Of a DNA stretch of 29,134 nt, positions 29,133 to 29,134 are shown piece by piece. The stretch is from CAYJHC01 sp964369805 (GTDB lineage Bacteria; Bacillota; Clostridia; Peptostreptococcales; Anaerovoracaceae). The first letter of the stretch is position 1; the number at the start of each line of letters is the position of its first letter. The translations under genes were made by a program, and so were the position numbers. The stretch spans positions 1-29,134 of the forward strand of contig CAYJFM010000027.1 in assembly GCA_964369805.1 (NCBI GenBank). The letters run 5' to 3'. The notes beneath the pieces were generated by a model, which was given only the letters and a program-made list of their open reading frames with translations, was not told the origin of the DNA and ran no database searches.

Positions 29133-29134
29133 TT

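Overview
The window is a low-GC, gene-dense stretch from a Gram-positive anaerobe, most likely a member of the Clostridia or Tissierellia (class-level guess only). The pointers are an [FeFe] hydrogenase, AAGGAGG-type ribosome binding sites, A+T-rich sigma-A promoters, the Firmicute order rplU-rpmA-obg, the clostridial condensation-like/DUF6320 gene pair and an iscS-iscU-mnmA operon. All 28 protein genes lie on the + strand. The only minus-strand gene is a tRNA-Arg cut by the left edge.

Layout. Positions 1-1261 hold the partial tRNA-Arg, with its own promoter, and a divergent EamA-type exporter. Positions 1262-8254 hold a complete urease operon (ureABCEFGD) followed, with no visible terminator, by an NhaC-type Na+/H+ antiporter. 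This operon is headed by a textbook sigma-54 (-24/-12) promoter with a 20-bp perfect palindrome about 150 bp upstream, as expected for an enhancer-dependent promoter. Positions 8295-11694 hold yhdT, a PanF-like sodium symporter and glutamate decarboxylase. TypA/BipA stands alone at 11764-13800. Positions 13849-17656 hold a two-gene [FeFe] hydrogenase: a CpI-like catalytic subunit and an unusual NuoF-Fe/S + GltD-type flavoprotein, preceded by a tandem 24-bp repeat. Positions 17667-19721 hold a condensation/acetyltransferase-fold protein and a DUF6320 membrane protein, preceded by a tandem 21-bp repeat.

From 19760 the window turns to housekeeping: an L21-leader-like structure, rplU, rpmA, crcB, obg, a B12-binding-type radical SAM protein and its DUF2344 partner, a ComEA-like protein, a YnzC/DUF896 protein, then iscS-iscU-mnmA to the right edge.

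How the genes may work together. Urease (ammonia from urea), glutamate decarboxylase (consumes a proton per turnover) and an Na+/H+ antiporter side by side suggest a pH-homeostasis or nitrogen-scavenging block. The hydrogenase pair would exchange electrons between NAD(P)H and protons. iscS-iscU-mnmA supplies sulfur for Fe-S clusters and tRNA thiolation, which an Fe-S-rich anaerobe needs.

The points most worth checking are the sigma-54 control of urease, the natural loss of the urease flap cysteine in UreC, and an rplU-rpmA pair lacking both the Prp protease gene and the L27 N-terminal extension that Prp cleaves. Further points are the flavoprotein fusion serving the hydrogenase and the tandem direct repeats in front of two operons.
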